The notes under the pieces are model-generated. The model did not search any database and was not told where the DNA came from. It saw only the letters and a list, made by a program, of their open reading frames with translations. The position numbers and the translations under genes were made by a program. A DNA stretch of 64,000 bases from Heliopora coerulea. Its lineage: Eukaryota > Cnidaria > Anthozoa > Scleralcyonacea > Helioporidae. The first letter of the stretch is position 1. The number at the start of each line of letters is the position of its first letter. This document shows positions 1 to 11,556 of the stretch, piece after piece. Location: the NCBI GenBank assembly GCA_030142905.1, contig JASJOG010000459.1:62001-126000 (forward strand), given 5' to 3'.

Positions 1-3000
1 AAAGCCCTAGATGATAAACTGATAGTGGCTTTGAGCGACGAGGAGGGATCGTTAGTGAATAATCTGTTTGATGGGGGATCTCTTGGAACTAGTGCACAGG
101 AAGTCATTAAGGAACAGAACACTGACATGGTAAGTCAAAACTGCAAATTATGTAAATGTTCATGTGTCGGCTCAACTAGCCCCAATATTGTATCATTTCA
201 AAAATATCTTTTCTACGTATCATTTCTACGGTGAAGCCTCACTTCCACAGCCCTAATACATATATTAACTATAAACCAGTAAGGCCTAACTTACCACCAA
301 ATTTTGGCCTAAATTTAATGCTTCAACTGTCTATTTTTGCCTGAATTTTCATTTTTTAACAACGCTGGGGTGTGTCACACCCCCTTTCTAATAAACTACA
401 CCTCTGGATGAGACAGATGACATTGAGGAATTTAATAAAGCGGCAAATGGTAGTTAAATGTGCAATTTAAACCATACCCGGTTCCGTTAATATTTGCGAT
501 AACTTGCGATGATTTGCGAATATACTTTGGTTTATCTCTGTTTTTCAGACTGCTGCTGTCATGCTGTCGCCATATCCCATCATTCAAAAGCAAACAGCTG
601 AGGTGTATGTCAGCTATGTCTTGAATCCGGGAGAATTTTACGTGCAGTTCAGTGGCAGTGAAGTTGAATTAGAAAATCTGGCTCAGCAGTGCGCTGAGGC
701 CTACGGCGAAGAAACCGGAGACAGTTATGTCGTGAAGAATCCCGAGAAGGTAAGATTTAGTGCAATGTTTCCAAGCTTTTCCATATCACTGTAACCTCTA
801 GAGCTACCTCTAGAGTTTCAAATTATGCACTATCGCTAAAATCTTCACGGAAGCAAAAAAGACAATAAATAAGAGGGCTGTTCAAAGAACAAGCGACGTT
901 AATACTGTTGCGTAAGAACACGTAGCGTTCCTCGATTAATCTTATAAGTTTTCGGCGCTTGAGCCGTTAAAACTATCAACGCGGCATTGTATTATAAAAT
1001 CGAGGTACAATCGAAGTCGGAATCGAAATCAGCCGATTGTGAATTATAACTAGCTATTTCTTACAGAAAGTGAAATGCTGCGAAGTAGGCATATCCAAGT
1101 TATAAGACAACGCCTCTATGTTTGGGATGAGTTCATTTCCAAGATCCTTTAGGTACATGAGGTCTCCATGTGTGAGGATCTAGTCGACTGTGTGGGTCGT
1201 CTACGGACGAACTGCCACTGATTGAGCAAACTAGGCCGAAAACCTCATAAAAGAACACCGTCTTCCACTTGAAATATCACTAAATCGTTCGTGACCTTGA
1301 TGAATACTTCCATTCACGAATAAAGTTTACTTGGACAAGAATAGGACACTTGCCTAGCACTGATAAACAAACTGAACTTCTGCAGGCAATGAGGGACGTA
1401 CTGCTTGCCGCTGACTATACGACTACAAGAGCTCAAATTAAAATTATTCCGACTTATCGAAATCATCAAATCGAGAATTTTGCTAATATTCAAACACATA
1501 GGTAGCCTAACCTCATTTGCATAATTGGTGTTGCTGCTCGCTTAATGGCTCGCAGCAAAAATGGGAAACCGGTCATTTCCGATTGTTCCATGATCGATCA
1601 AACACTAGCTACGACTTGGATACGTTTGACAACACATCATAAAAAAAATCCTTCATCACAATTCAGTTTAAAAAGAATGGTAGTTTAACTGAAAGCAACA
1701 GTATTTTGTACATGTAAAAACAGTTCCAACAACGGTAACTCACTTCAGTTGTCTTTGTCTTCCAGGGTATGTTCTGCTGTGCTAGATTTTCAGAAGATGG
1801 TTTATGGTACAGAGCTCAAATCACCAGCCTTGATCCACACGCTCAGTCAGTCACGGTGCACTTCGTAGACCATGGCAACTCTGAGGTTGTCAACCTCTCT
1901 TCGGATCTTCGACTTCTCACAAGTGAACTAACCACTTCACCTTGCCAGGCGATCAAGTGCTGTCTAGCTCATTCCGTTTGGGAAAACAAGCAGACCTCGA
2001 CCTTTGAAACTGCCACAATGGATAAACCGTTGCAAGCTACCTTTAATAAACTCGATAAAGGGGCTTGGGTAGTTTCTCTCAGCGATGGTGTGACGTGTAT
2101 TAACCAGTTACCAGGCCTTCAGGCCTCCACAACTACCAGCGAAAAACCACAAATTAACAAACTAGAACTGTCCGTAGACGACGAGCATTCTGTTTATCTG
2201 GTCAGTGTTGACTCGCATGATGACGTCATACTCCAGTTGGCATCCCACGTCACCGATTTGGAAACCTTGATGTCAGACATAGCAAATAAACCTCCTGTAG
2301 TTAACTTACCATGCCGCGAAGCGCAAGTGGGGATGGGATGTTTGGGGCAGTTCACCGAAGATGATACCTGGTACCGAGCGAGGATCTTGGAATGCGATAC
2401 TGACCGGGCGAAAGTTCGTTATATCGACTACGGTAACGAAGAATGGCTTTCTGAGGATAGACTTGCACCAATTTGTGAGGAGTTTTGCCATTTACCGGAG
2501 GTCTGCTTCTCATGCACGCTTCATGGTGGTAGCAATGGCGATATCTCGGGCGAGAAGTCCGGTGAGCAGATCATGGAGCGTTACGGAGAGACCGACCTCT
2601 GTTGCAAAATCGTGTCCAAGAATGCTGGAAATGTTTCTGTGAAATTGCTTTGCGAGGGAGAAGACGTGATGGCTGAACTGTTGGCGTCCAAGCGCGAAGT
2701 GAGCGCGGGGATCTGCGAGGATCTTGGTAAGACTGCTGTAGTGCGTTCATATATAAATAAGAAACTTAAAGAAGGCGAAAGGATTGAGATCACGTGCTGT
2801 CATATTGATTCCCCGGACAAACTTTGGTGTCAGCTTGTTAAAGATCAAGAGGTTTTGCACGAACTTATGAACCAACTAGATGAAGCGTACGGCGCGCTTG
2901 AGTTGGGAGACATGTTGCTGGAGACATTTGTTCCCGGAACAGCTTGTTGCGGTCAATTCCTAGAAGACGATGGCTGGTATCGTGCAGAAGTTCTTGGAAA

Positions 3001-6000
3001 GGACGACGAGGGCGTCAAGGTACGCTACGTCGATTATGGGAACGTGGAAGTTCTTCCTAGCTCGAGGGTAAGGTCCCTTATGCCTAAATTCGAAGAAATT
3101 CCTCAGCAAGCTATGGCATTTCACCTCAACAATGTGCAGCCGGTCGGCGAGGAATGGAGTCCAGATGCACTCACCCTGGTTGAAGAGTTTATTTCCGATA
3201 AAACCCTTATCGGGATCGTGAAGAACTTCTCGGAAACAAATGCTGAGGGAGTGATCTACGGAACAGGGGAAGACAGTGAGACTTCTCTGAACGATCTGTT
3301 GGTGGAAGGAGGTTTTTCGAGTAGAGTTCCCGAATCCAACCAACCTGAAGCTGAGCCAGAAATTTCTGCGAAGTCCGAAGATGAGGAGCTCGGAGGTTTG
3401 ACGTACGTTCAAAACTCCGTCAGTGTTGGTGATAAGCTAAATCTGTTCTACGTGACAGCGAACTCTCCGGCCAGCATTTGGTGTCAGTTCTCAGACACCG
3501 AGTCTGACCTCTTGAATCTCATGGAGTCTCTTGGCGCCTTCTACAGCAACTTGGCCCCTGAGGAATACACGCTGGATGACCCAACTGTCGGCTCAATTTG
3601 TAGCGCCCAATTCACGGAAGATGATTCATGGTACCGCGGTGAAGTCCTGAAGATTTCAGGGAATATTTTGGTTCATTTTGTCGATTACGGGAACAGTGAA
3701 GAACTTCCGGTATCCAAAGTAAAACGTCTGAAGCAAGAGTTTGCTGCATTGCCTAAACAAGCCATCCGCTGTTCTTTGACCGGCATTTCACCTCAATCAA
3801 AAGACGAATGGACGCACGAAAAGAACGAGAAGATGGAGGAACTGTGTTCCGAGAAAAGTTTCGTTGGTGAAATTCTAGGAGTTACTGACGACGTGCTACA
3901 GGTTTCTTTCCATGATTTAGAATCTCAAGAGTCGCTTCTTGACCAACTTACTCAAGCAGGGCTTGTTACCAAACAGTCCGATACTCCCATGGCAGTTGCT
4001 GAATCACTCGTGAAGGAACCAGTGCTATCGATAGGGAAGTCGGAGTTACCCGTCAAGTACTCGTACAGCCGTTTCAGTGATGGAGAACAGTGCGTGTTTC
4101 ACCCTGTCTCAGTTGAGTCACCAGTCTCTATCTGGGCTCAGGACATCAGAAATGAACAAAAGTTCAAAGTCCTTCAGGAAAAAATGCTAGAAGTTTATTC
4201 TTCTCCGTCTGCTGCGTCTTTAGAAGCTGCTCACGTCGGGGCAGCATGTTGCGTCCTATTTGCAAATAGCTGGTGCCGAGCTGAGATCACCCAGCTCATT
4301 GCCAACGAAATGGCTGTTGTATTTTTTGTCGACTGGGGCAACCCGGGCATTTCAGCTGTAGCTGACTTGAAAAAGCTTGACTCAGATTTCTTGGAATTAC
4401 CGAAGCAAGCTTTGTCTCTGTCGTTAGCCGGCTTCAAGCCGTCGGACGTCTGGGAACCAGAAATTCTCGGCAAACTGAAGGAACTTTGTGACTGTGATAA
4501 ATTGACTACCAAAATTGTCAGGTCGTTCGAAGAGAAATTGGAAGTGGAGTTATACGGCGGAGAGGTTAATGAGAAATCTGTGAACCAGATCCTGAAAGAG
4601 TTTATTTCTGAGAAAGGAGGTAAAGCGAGTGGAAAACCTGAAGAAATGGAACAAGTGGTCGAAGAGAACATTGACGAAGCCGATGTAGAGTCTGAAGAAG
4701 CTGTTCCAGGCGCTCCTGAAGAAACTGTTGAAGATACTCATGTTCCTGAAGACACTGTGGTCCCTGAAGACACCATTGTCCACGAACACACCGCTGCCCC
4801 TGAAGACGCGGCTGCCCAAGAAGATACCTCTGCCCCTGAAGACACCGCTGTCCCAGAAGACACCGCTGTCCCAGAAGACAACGCTGTCCCAGAAGACACC
4901 GCTGTCCCAGAAGACACCGTTGTTCCACAAGACACCGTTGTTCCACAAGACACCACGATCCCTGAAGAAACTGGAGTCCATGAAGTTAAGGAAATCCTTG
5001 AAAGTCAAGCGCTGTCTAAAAATGATGGTCGAGCAGAAGATTTTGAAAAGGATTCGTCAGATCTTGGAGCAATTTCTGTTTCACCAATTGAAGTTAATGA
5101 AAGTAAGCCAAAGCAAAGGAGTGCAATTCGATTTCTATTTTTATTAAACAATATAGCGAAATATAGCAACAGTAAATATCCAATTGATAAATATCCGAGA
5201 TATTAACATTAAATTTTGCCGTCTTGTATTCCAATCCGATTTTGAGTTTTACAAGATGATAGTTTTTAGGTTGTGTTTTATTTAGCATGAAACACTAGGG
5301 GAACCTTAATACGACAAAACTTGTAGCATGCGTTCGTGATAGACTTCAGGGTCATGTCCCCACGTTGGCGACGATTTTCTAATTTGGTATTTTCTGTTTT
5401 TAAATAGATGCAGTTCTCGCAGAAGAGGTTGCCTCGATTACTGAAACAGAGCCTGACAAAAGTCCTGAAGACTCATTGAAAACCGAAACTAATTCTGGCG
5501 AGACTACCGAAGCAGCTGTCGATGAAGTCGTGACGGAGGAAGCGCAAGCCGTGGAACGAAGGGACGAAGCTCCCTTGGTCGAATTACTGGATAACACTTT
5601 GTCAGATATGAAATCTGAAAGTATTCGGACGGGTTTTACTGGTTGTGAACAGATTGAGGAGCAAACGCAGGCTAGAGATGAACTCTTCGTACAAGAAGCT
5701 GAGGAAATAGCCATCGAAGATAAAGAGGAAACGTTGTCAAATGTTGAATCCGAAGAAGCTTCCCCAACGCGTCATGAGGTTGATCAACCTGGAGTGACAG
5801 CTAGCAATTTGAGCCATGGTCTGGCGACGACTAGGGTCGAAATAGATCCCTTGCTTAGTGAATCTAAGGCAAGCGAAGTTGAATTATCCGACAGCACAGA
5901 TCCTGACAGCAAGTCTGAAGGTATCTCTGAAAGTCCTTCCAAGTTGGACCTCTACACAACACCAGCGGGCGAAATGAGTGAACCCCAAGAGGTGTGTGAG

Positions 6001-9000
6001 GCTATCGATCGTTTGCTCAGTAAAATCGAAGCCTCTGACGACAGACCGACCATTGGTTTAACCCCTGAGATCAAACTTATCCATGAGGAATTCAAAGCTG
6101 GCGACATTGAAGCGATGGCTATGACAAATCTTGAGGCCGAAGTAGGTAGTAGCCAACTCGAAGTAGGTAGTAGCCAACTGTCGGGTCAACCCATGATTGA
6201 CCCGGCAACCGTCACAACTCCGAGCAAGAACATAGATGACAATGAAGTCGAAGTTTCCAGTATCGAACCAACCAACTTTCCAACAACTGGCATCAAACTT
6301 GGGGATATTCATAAGGTTTTCATCTCTCACATCGTGTCTCCGTCCAGTTTCTACTGCCAGCTCTCCAGTAGCGCACCACAACTGGCTGAACTTATGGAGA
6401 CCATTCAAGCCACGTTCACTGAAGCCTCCGAAGACACACTCCTTGACAAACCAATTGTCGGCACACTATGTTGTGCCCAGTCTCCCATCGACGACAAGTG
6501 GTATCGTGCCGAGGTCACTCAAACTCACAGCGATCACGTGGAAGTCTCCTTCGTCGACTACGGACGCACGAGGTCTGTTCCCATGGGAAAACTCAAGGCG
6601 ATCGGAGACCTGGTGACCAAAATCCCTCGCCAAGCTCTTCCTTGCTCCTTGGTTGATCTCGAGCCTGTGAACTCCGAGTGGTCCGCAGATGCTGTTACGA
6701 AAATGAAGGAGGTTTCCTGCGGGAAGGAACTTGAAGCGATTTTCCGTTCATTTCATCACAAGAAATACGATATTTACCTCCGGGATCCCGAAAACGACGT
6801 CGCAGATTTCGTGAACAAACTTCTGGTGGATCTGAAATTGGCAAAAGTCACGGGAAGGGATCCTGAGTCCGAGGAGGTGAGAAAGTGCAAGTAGTTGTAG
6901 TGTTGAAAGGGACTGGAACTAGGATGTCCAAATAAGGAACTCAGCAGTAGCGCTTTTAGCTTTGGACCACGTACCAGATTGTCGTATGTACAGCCGCCAC
7001 CTTTTTTTGGTGTAGTCAATTTAAATTTATAAAGCATTGTGGGTAAATGTACAGACGCCATCTTATATGGTACCGTCATTTTAAGTTTGCAAAGCATAGT
7101 GGGTAAAAATGCATGCGCCATGTTTTATAATACCGTCGTTTTGAGTTTGCAAAGCATAGCGGGTAAATGTGCAGCCGTCATCTTTTTTCGATGGTGTCAG
7201 TCGTTCCACAGCTATTTCAATGTTATACTCTATTGTCTCTTGAGTTTTCTCACCTTTTGTAATGTTTCACTTTGTCGCTCAATGTTTGTATCGTTCTATC
7301 AGGGAACAGACTCGAATGGAAACAGCAGTGGGACAAAAAATCTCAAAGGTATATCTTTATTTATACTTCGAAAAAACTTATAAACACTACGCTAACGGCT
7401 CGAGTTTTTTACGCTTTACTCCAGTCTCGCAACATCTCGCGTGTTTGGATCACAATATCTAGACACGGAAATCCATTTGGTGTTTCTGAAATCCAAAGAG
7501 TTCAAAGGAGTGGTGCACTGTGTAGTATTCGGAAGCATGACACAAACTATTCGAGCGAAGGCTATTTTTTCAGAGCAATGGAAGTGAAAATTGAGCGAGG
7601 GTTTTATATTTTAAGTAGTTATAACGACTATGTTGTTTGCTTAATTCAGATGGTTGTAATGTACACATTAAGTAAGGGTTAATCAATTGTCACGAGGGTA
7701 ATAAAGGGATTTCACATCGCGAGTGATGCTTAACGGACACAACGATGAGTGGCCGTTCAAGCTTCACGAGAGATATCAAATCTTTTATCACACTAGTGAA
7801 CATTGATTAACCACCTTATCTCATGGCTCACCCGCAGCGAAATGGTTTTTGGTCTTTTATCCATTTTAAGGTCAAAGAAACATTGGTCGTTAGAAATTAA
7901 GATATTCACTCATTAGCACGCGAGAAGCGGCTTATCACACTGTTTTCGAAAGAAAGCAGTGTGATAAGTGGTTATCACATTCTTTTCAAAAGTTATCGCA
8001 CTCCTGAATACTAATGAGTGGAATAAAAGATTTAACTCTTCTGCTGAAACAGTGAATTGTGGGTGTGTCGTGAGATAATTTAAGTTATTCTAATTGTTAA
8101 CATGGTATCTGGCCACCTCGGGTGACGTGTTAACGTGAGAACGCGTAATTATAAAATCCGAACAGGTAACTGGAAATGAAATGCACTGACAAGAGTAAGT
8201 AAGTCGTTGCTCTTTTGGTCTGCGCCATTTCCTAGAACAAACTGGTGGTTGTCTGGTGGGTATTGCTTGAGGTCAGCTCTACTCCTCGTTCCATCACTAA
8301 CATTGCAGTTTTCACCATTCCCAATCTTAGGTATCCCTTGACTCCAACGTCAAACTCGAGTTAGTTTGCAACTAGCAGACATTTTCCTCATTAATTTGCC
8401 CCCTGAAGTAGTGCTGGCGTCGGTCGGAATTATCTTGGCTGCCGCCTGAGGATCTGTCCACATCAGGCGGGATGCCTCAGGTGTTGAGGAAGTTGGGTCA
8501 TCACATGAGTCCCGGATATGTATCTCAGCGCCAGTCTTCAATATATCTCCTTGTTTTAAGACGTGATCGATTGCAGGTGATATAGATATCTCGAAATTCG
8601 AAATCTCTTACACTGTTCAAGGGCTCCCGACATACATCTCTGCTAGTCAATTTTACCTAGTTTTGTTTTTGGTTTAAAACTGGGTCGTGCCGTGTGACTT
8701 AGGTCTCTCGAGCCCAGGAATGTCTCATTCTGTTCTAGTACCCCCGAGGTATATCCACATACTAGTCAGTCTTCCATATGATTCCTTCGTTTTAAAACTT
8801 GGTCGATTCCAACTGCTTTTTGATTTCGGGCACAGAAATACCCCGTGAGTTATCTAGGGAGTGATATTTTTTAATTTACCGTGGGAGGTATCGCAGAACA
8901 TAGGGAACCATTTCAGTTTATAAAGAACGCTGAGTAAACGAAATATCGTAGTGCTTCAAAACGGCTCCAATATTAGCAGGACGCTTTGATCTGAGATATC

Positions 9001-11556
9001 AGGGTGTGACTCGATAGCAACTCGAGAATGCTTTCATCCTGAATATCTCGGGGCCTGGAGATAGCTTCAGGATCACGTGAACGCTTTAACACGAGGTGAG
9101 CGGGGGAAGGGATGCCGGAGGCAGTTCTAGAATCAGGTGAAAAATAGTTTTTTTCCCTATTTTTAGGTTCTGTAACCGGAGATGATAATGATCAGTTGCT
9201 CACGTCGCGTTCAGTTGATGTCGATAAGGTGAAGCTGTAACGATAGTCAAATGGAGTGAAGTAATTAATGTGGCTCGGAATGTTGCAATTAATGTAGTTA
9301 CTAATGACTAACAATAAACAATTATTGGGTAACCTCAAAACCGTAAGGCTCGAGTTTTTTTACGCTTTCCTCATGTCGCGCAGCATTCCGCGTATTTAGA
9401 TCACGGCATCCAAACTAGAAGACCCATTTGGTGTTTCTTAATTCTTTATGTCTTCGTATTCCAACTGAATTTTCCACACATGTATAATGTGCTAAATCCA
9501 CACACATAATGTGCTAGTGCGTGTAATAGTGGATTTCCTCTTGGTTCAAAATGTCGCGCGCGCGACTTTTCTCCCATTCTCTTAGGAACTCTCGAATGGA
9601 ACCAAGCAGAAATCTATTCAATTTTATTTTGCACTTACTGGGAATCCACCTTAAGGGATGGTTCCTACTTTTTTTTATTAAGGTGGCACAAGACAGGGCC
9701 GACCAGTATTTTGTACCTCATAAATTTTAATCCCCTTAATCTATTTGAGAGATCGTGTAAGATAGTCTTTCAAGGCTGCGCCTGTAGCCAACGTATTGGT
9801 TATCATTAAATTTGTATTTTTGTTACTAATTGTCTGGTCTTGTATCTTTTTACTAATCACTAACCATGGGCTGATATGGATTATTTTTCGAGATTACTAA
9901 CTCGTGTATGTAGTTCGTACGTTCTCGGGTAAGTACGTTAAAATCAATGATCATACAGTAATTTTACTCTTACGATAGTCATGGTGTATTTACTAATTTT
10001 TGTTGCAAAAATCAACAGAAAATTGAGACCATAAGTGGAACAACTGGGAGGTTGTTCTGTTTATCAAACGGAAAACCGTTTGGTATTTGTTGAACTATCT
10101 TACACTGGTGGAATTGTGAAATGCCGCAGTTGTAATACACTAATCTTCAAGATAAATTAGGAATACCTCCGTAAAATACAGTTCAATTCTAAAATACCTC
10201 AGTTGTAATTCTTCCACGACAAGTCTTAACCACGTCATCTTCTCCTTTACTTGTTCTTAGAATGATGACAGTGAGAGAAGCTCGGTCGATCGTGTTAGAG
10301 ATATATTAGACGATGTATTGAAAAAGGTTACTGCTGAAGACTTGGAGACCGCTACCGAGACAGTATCTCCTGAAATGGAAGCTCTTGAGTGGGATGAAGA
10401 AAGGAGGCACGGTTCAAACCAGGACGTGGAAAGCCTTGACACTGGCGACGAGAATTTAGATGATCGTAACACGGTGGAAAGGGATGTCGACTTGGAAAAG
10501 GAAGGAAGTGTGGATTCACTGATTGATGATCAAAGTAACGCCAAGAATGAGGCAGTCTCTGAAGGTTTGAAGAGCACGAAGCCTGTGGAAAAGACGGACG
10601 ATGCAGAAGACAACTCTGCCAATGTCTCCCTAGACGCTAAAGCTACGGAGGAGTTCTGCGACGAGAAAGAAATTATCAGCGAAATTAAAAATGCTTTGGC
10701 TCACACTGACACTGACCCTGACCCTGGAGAAAAGGGAACTGAACTAGCTGTTCATGAATCTGAGAACATCCTCGCAAAGAAGCCTGTTTTATTAGGAGAA
10801 AACCCAGATAAACTAGATCAAACTTTTGGCGATCCTGCAGTTGAGGCTGATGTGAGCGAAATTAATGATGCTTCAGTGCACTCAGTTGTCCATCAGGAGG
10901 ACAAAGTTCGAGAGCAGACCACGGAGAATGGGTCCGACTCTGAAATAGGAAGAGAAGAGGATAGGCAACAGACTGGTACCGAGGTTGAAGGAAACGTCTG
11001 TGGAGTATACGAAGCTCCGGTGGACAGCGTGGTTAGCTGCGAAGAAAAGCGAGAAGAATTCTCCGAGAAAAGTGGAATAGAGGCAAAAGGGAAAGAAACT
11101 GGTCAAAAGGAAAGCGAAGAACGTGGAAGTGTTGTGCAGAGCGATGGTAGTAGGGCACAAGATCTGAGGGAACATGAGGCAGTGAGAAAATGTGAGCCTT
11201 CCACTGCCAATTTAGTAAGCAATGATGAAAGAAGCGAGGGCCTAGTGAATGGTAAGAATGTGGATGAAATGAAAGAGAAAGTGGATCAAGCAGGGGCTCT
11301 TGAAACACTGGATGGAACCATAACTATGAAAAATGCCGATGTTAAAGAAGGTCCTGGGGGGATCAGTGACTTAGATGGATCTGAAGAGCTACTACTTAGC
11401 CGGACTCCTGTAAAAACGAATGAAAATGCATCCGGGAATACGAATAAAGTGGAAGACCTTTTTGAGAAGACTTTGGACACTTCAGCTGATGACCACTTCT
11501 CTGGCGAAGATGTAGAACGACAATTGATAGTTATGGGTGATGAAAAAGAAGCTTGA
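1..11556 (+). CDS. Multi-Tudor domain protein (Tudor/TDRD6-like), 5' end outside window
   Basis: Seen: exons 1-129, 549-749, 1766-5102, 5408-6876 and 10261-11556 join with GT/AG borders and agreeing phases into 2143 codons plus a TGA stop. Six Tudor cores are visible, each with an upstream extended half. Their signatures include CCARFSEDGLWYRA (residue ~113), GQFTEDDTWYRAR (~305), GQFLEDDGWYRAE (~506), AQFTEDDSWYRGE (~724), a degenerate fifth core (~939) and a sixth (~1579). Most carry a VDYGN-type strand. A low-complexity PEDTAV tract lies between the fifth and sixth. The last exon (~430 residues) is highly acidic, with no domain I recognise. Known: extended Tudor domains bind dimethyl-arginine on Piwi and Vasa-type proteins in germ granules and act in the piRNA pathway. 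Inference: a germline scaffold of the Tudor/TDRD6 type; the exact orthologue is undecided because the N-terminus is missing. Confidence 0.9.
750..1765 (+). other. Tudor gene intron, no other feature seen
   Basis: The intron runs from a GTAAGA donor at 750 to a TTCCAG acceptor ending at 1765. I see no coding similarity or clear repeat inside it. Confidence 0.75.
4738..4975 (+). repeat. 18-bp coding tandem repeat (PEDTAV-type) in the Tudor gene
   Basis: About a dozen imperfect 18-bp units encode six-residue repeats of the form P-E-D-T-A/V-V. They keep the reading frame between Tudor domains five and six. Neighbouring units around 4843-4930 are nearly identical, which suggests recent slippage or unequal exchange. 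The tract is probably a flexible acidic linker. Confidence 0.9.
6139..6180 (+). repeat. 21-bp tandem duplication inside the Tudor gene
   Basis: Two consecutive 21-bp units encode EVGSSQL twice. They differ only at the last base, so this is a recent in-frame duplication upstream of the sixth Tudor domain. Confidence 0.9.
6982..7195 (+). repeat. Minisatellite, ~60-bp unit, about 3.5 copies
   Basis: Diverged head-to-tail units each run from a GTACAG-CGCCAT-like start to a GCATAGTGGGTAAAT-like end. The copies differ by point changes and small indels, so the array is not new. Confidence 0.85.
7395..7495 (+). repeat. Dispersed repeat, copy 1 (family shared with 9341 and 23880)
   Basis: The core contains TTTTTTACGCTTT, then a GCAACATC..CGTGTTTGGATCACA-type stretch and ends near CATTTGGTGTTTCT. 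Similar stretches occur at 9341-9445 and, as part of a foldback, at 23880-23990. This is an interspersed non-coding element, probably a MITE half. Confidence 0.75.
7907..8020. mobile_element. Small MITE-like element with 10-bp terminal inverted repeats
   Basis: The 114-bp element starts with CACTCATTAG and ends with its exact complement CTAATGAGTG. It contains an internal hairpin (TATCACACTG...CAGTGTGATA). No convincing target duplication is visible. Confidence 0.6.
9341..9445 (+). repeat. Dispersed repeat, copy 2
   Basis: Same order of motifs as the copy at 7395-7495 (GGCTCGAGTTTTTT, ACGCTTTCC, then GATCACGGCATCCAAA and CATTTGGTGTTTCT), with scattered substitutions. It lies in the same Tudor intron. 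Confidence 0.75.

Larger units (their letters stand above)
6877..10260 (+). other. Large Tudor gene intron with repeats
   Basis: A 3.4-kb intron between a GTGAGA donor and a TTCTTAG acceptor; both neighbouring exons are phase 0. It contains a minisatellite, a small TIR element and two copies of a dispersed repeat (listed separately). The rest, including 8300-9150, shows no recognisable gene. Confidence 0.8.

Noticed and set aside
4550..5008. Long minus-strand frames opposite the Tudor repeat tract
   Set aside because: Shadows of the 18-bp coding repeat; the + strand frame has the Tudor domains.
7303..7348. Possible extra Tudor exon (CAG acceptor, 46 nt, GT donor)
   Set aside because: It would enter in phase 0 and leave in phase 1, putting a stop at the start of the next exon (10261). 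Joining 6876 to 10261 directly keeps the frame.
8350..8541. 63-codon minus-strand frame in the Tudor intron
   Set aside because: No recognised motif, no splice context, and only a short frame in otherwise repeat-like DNA.
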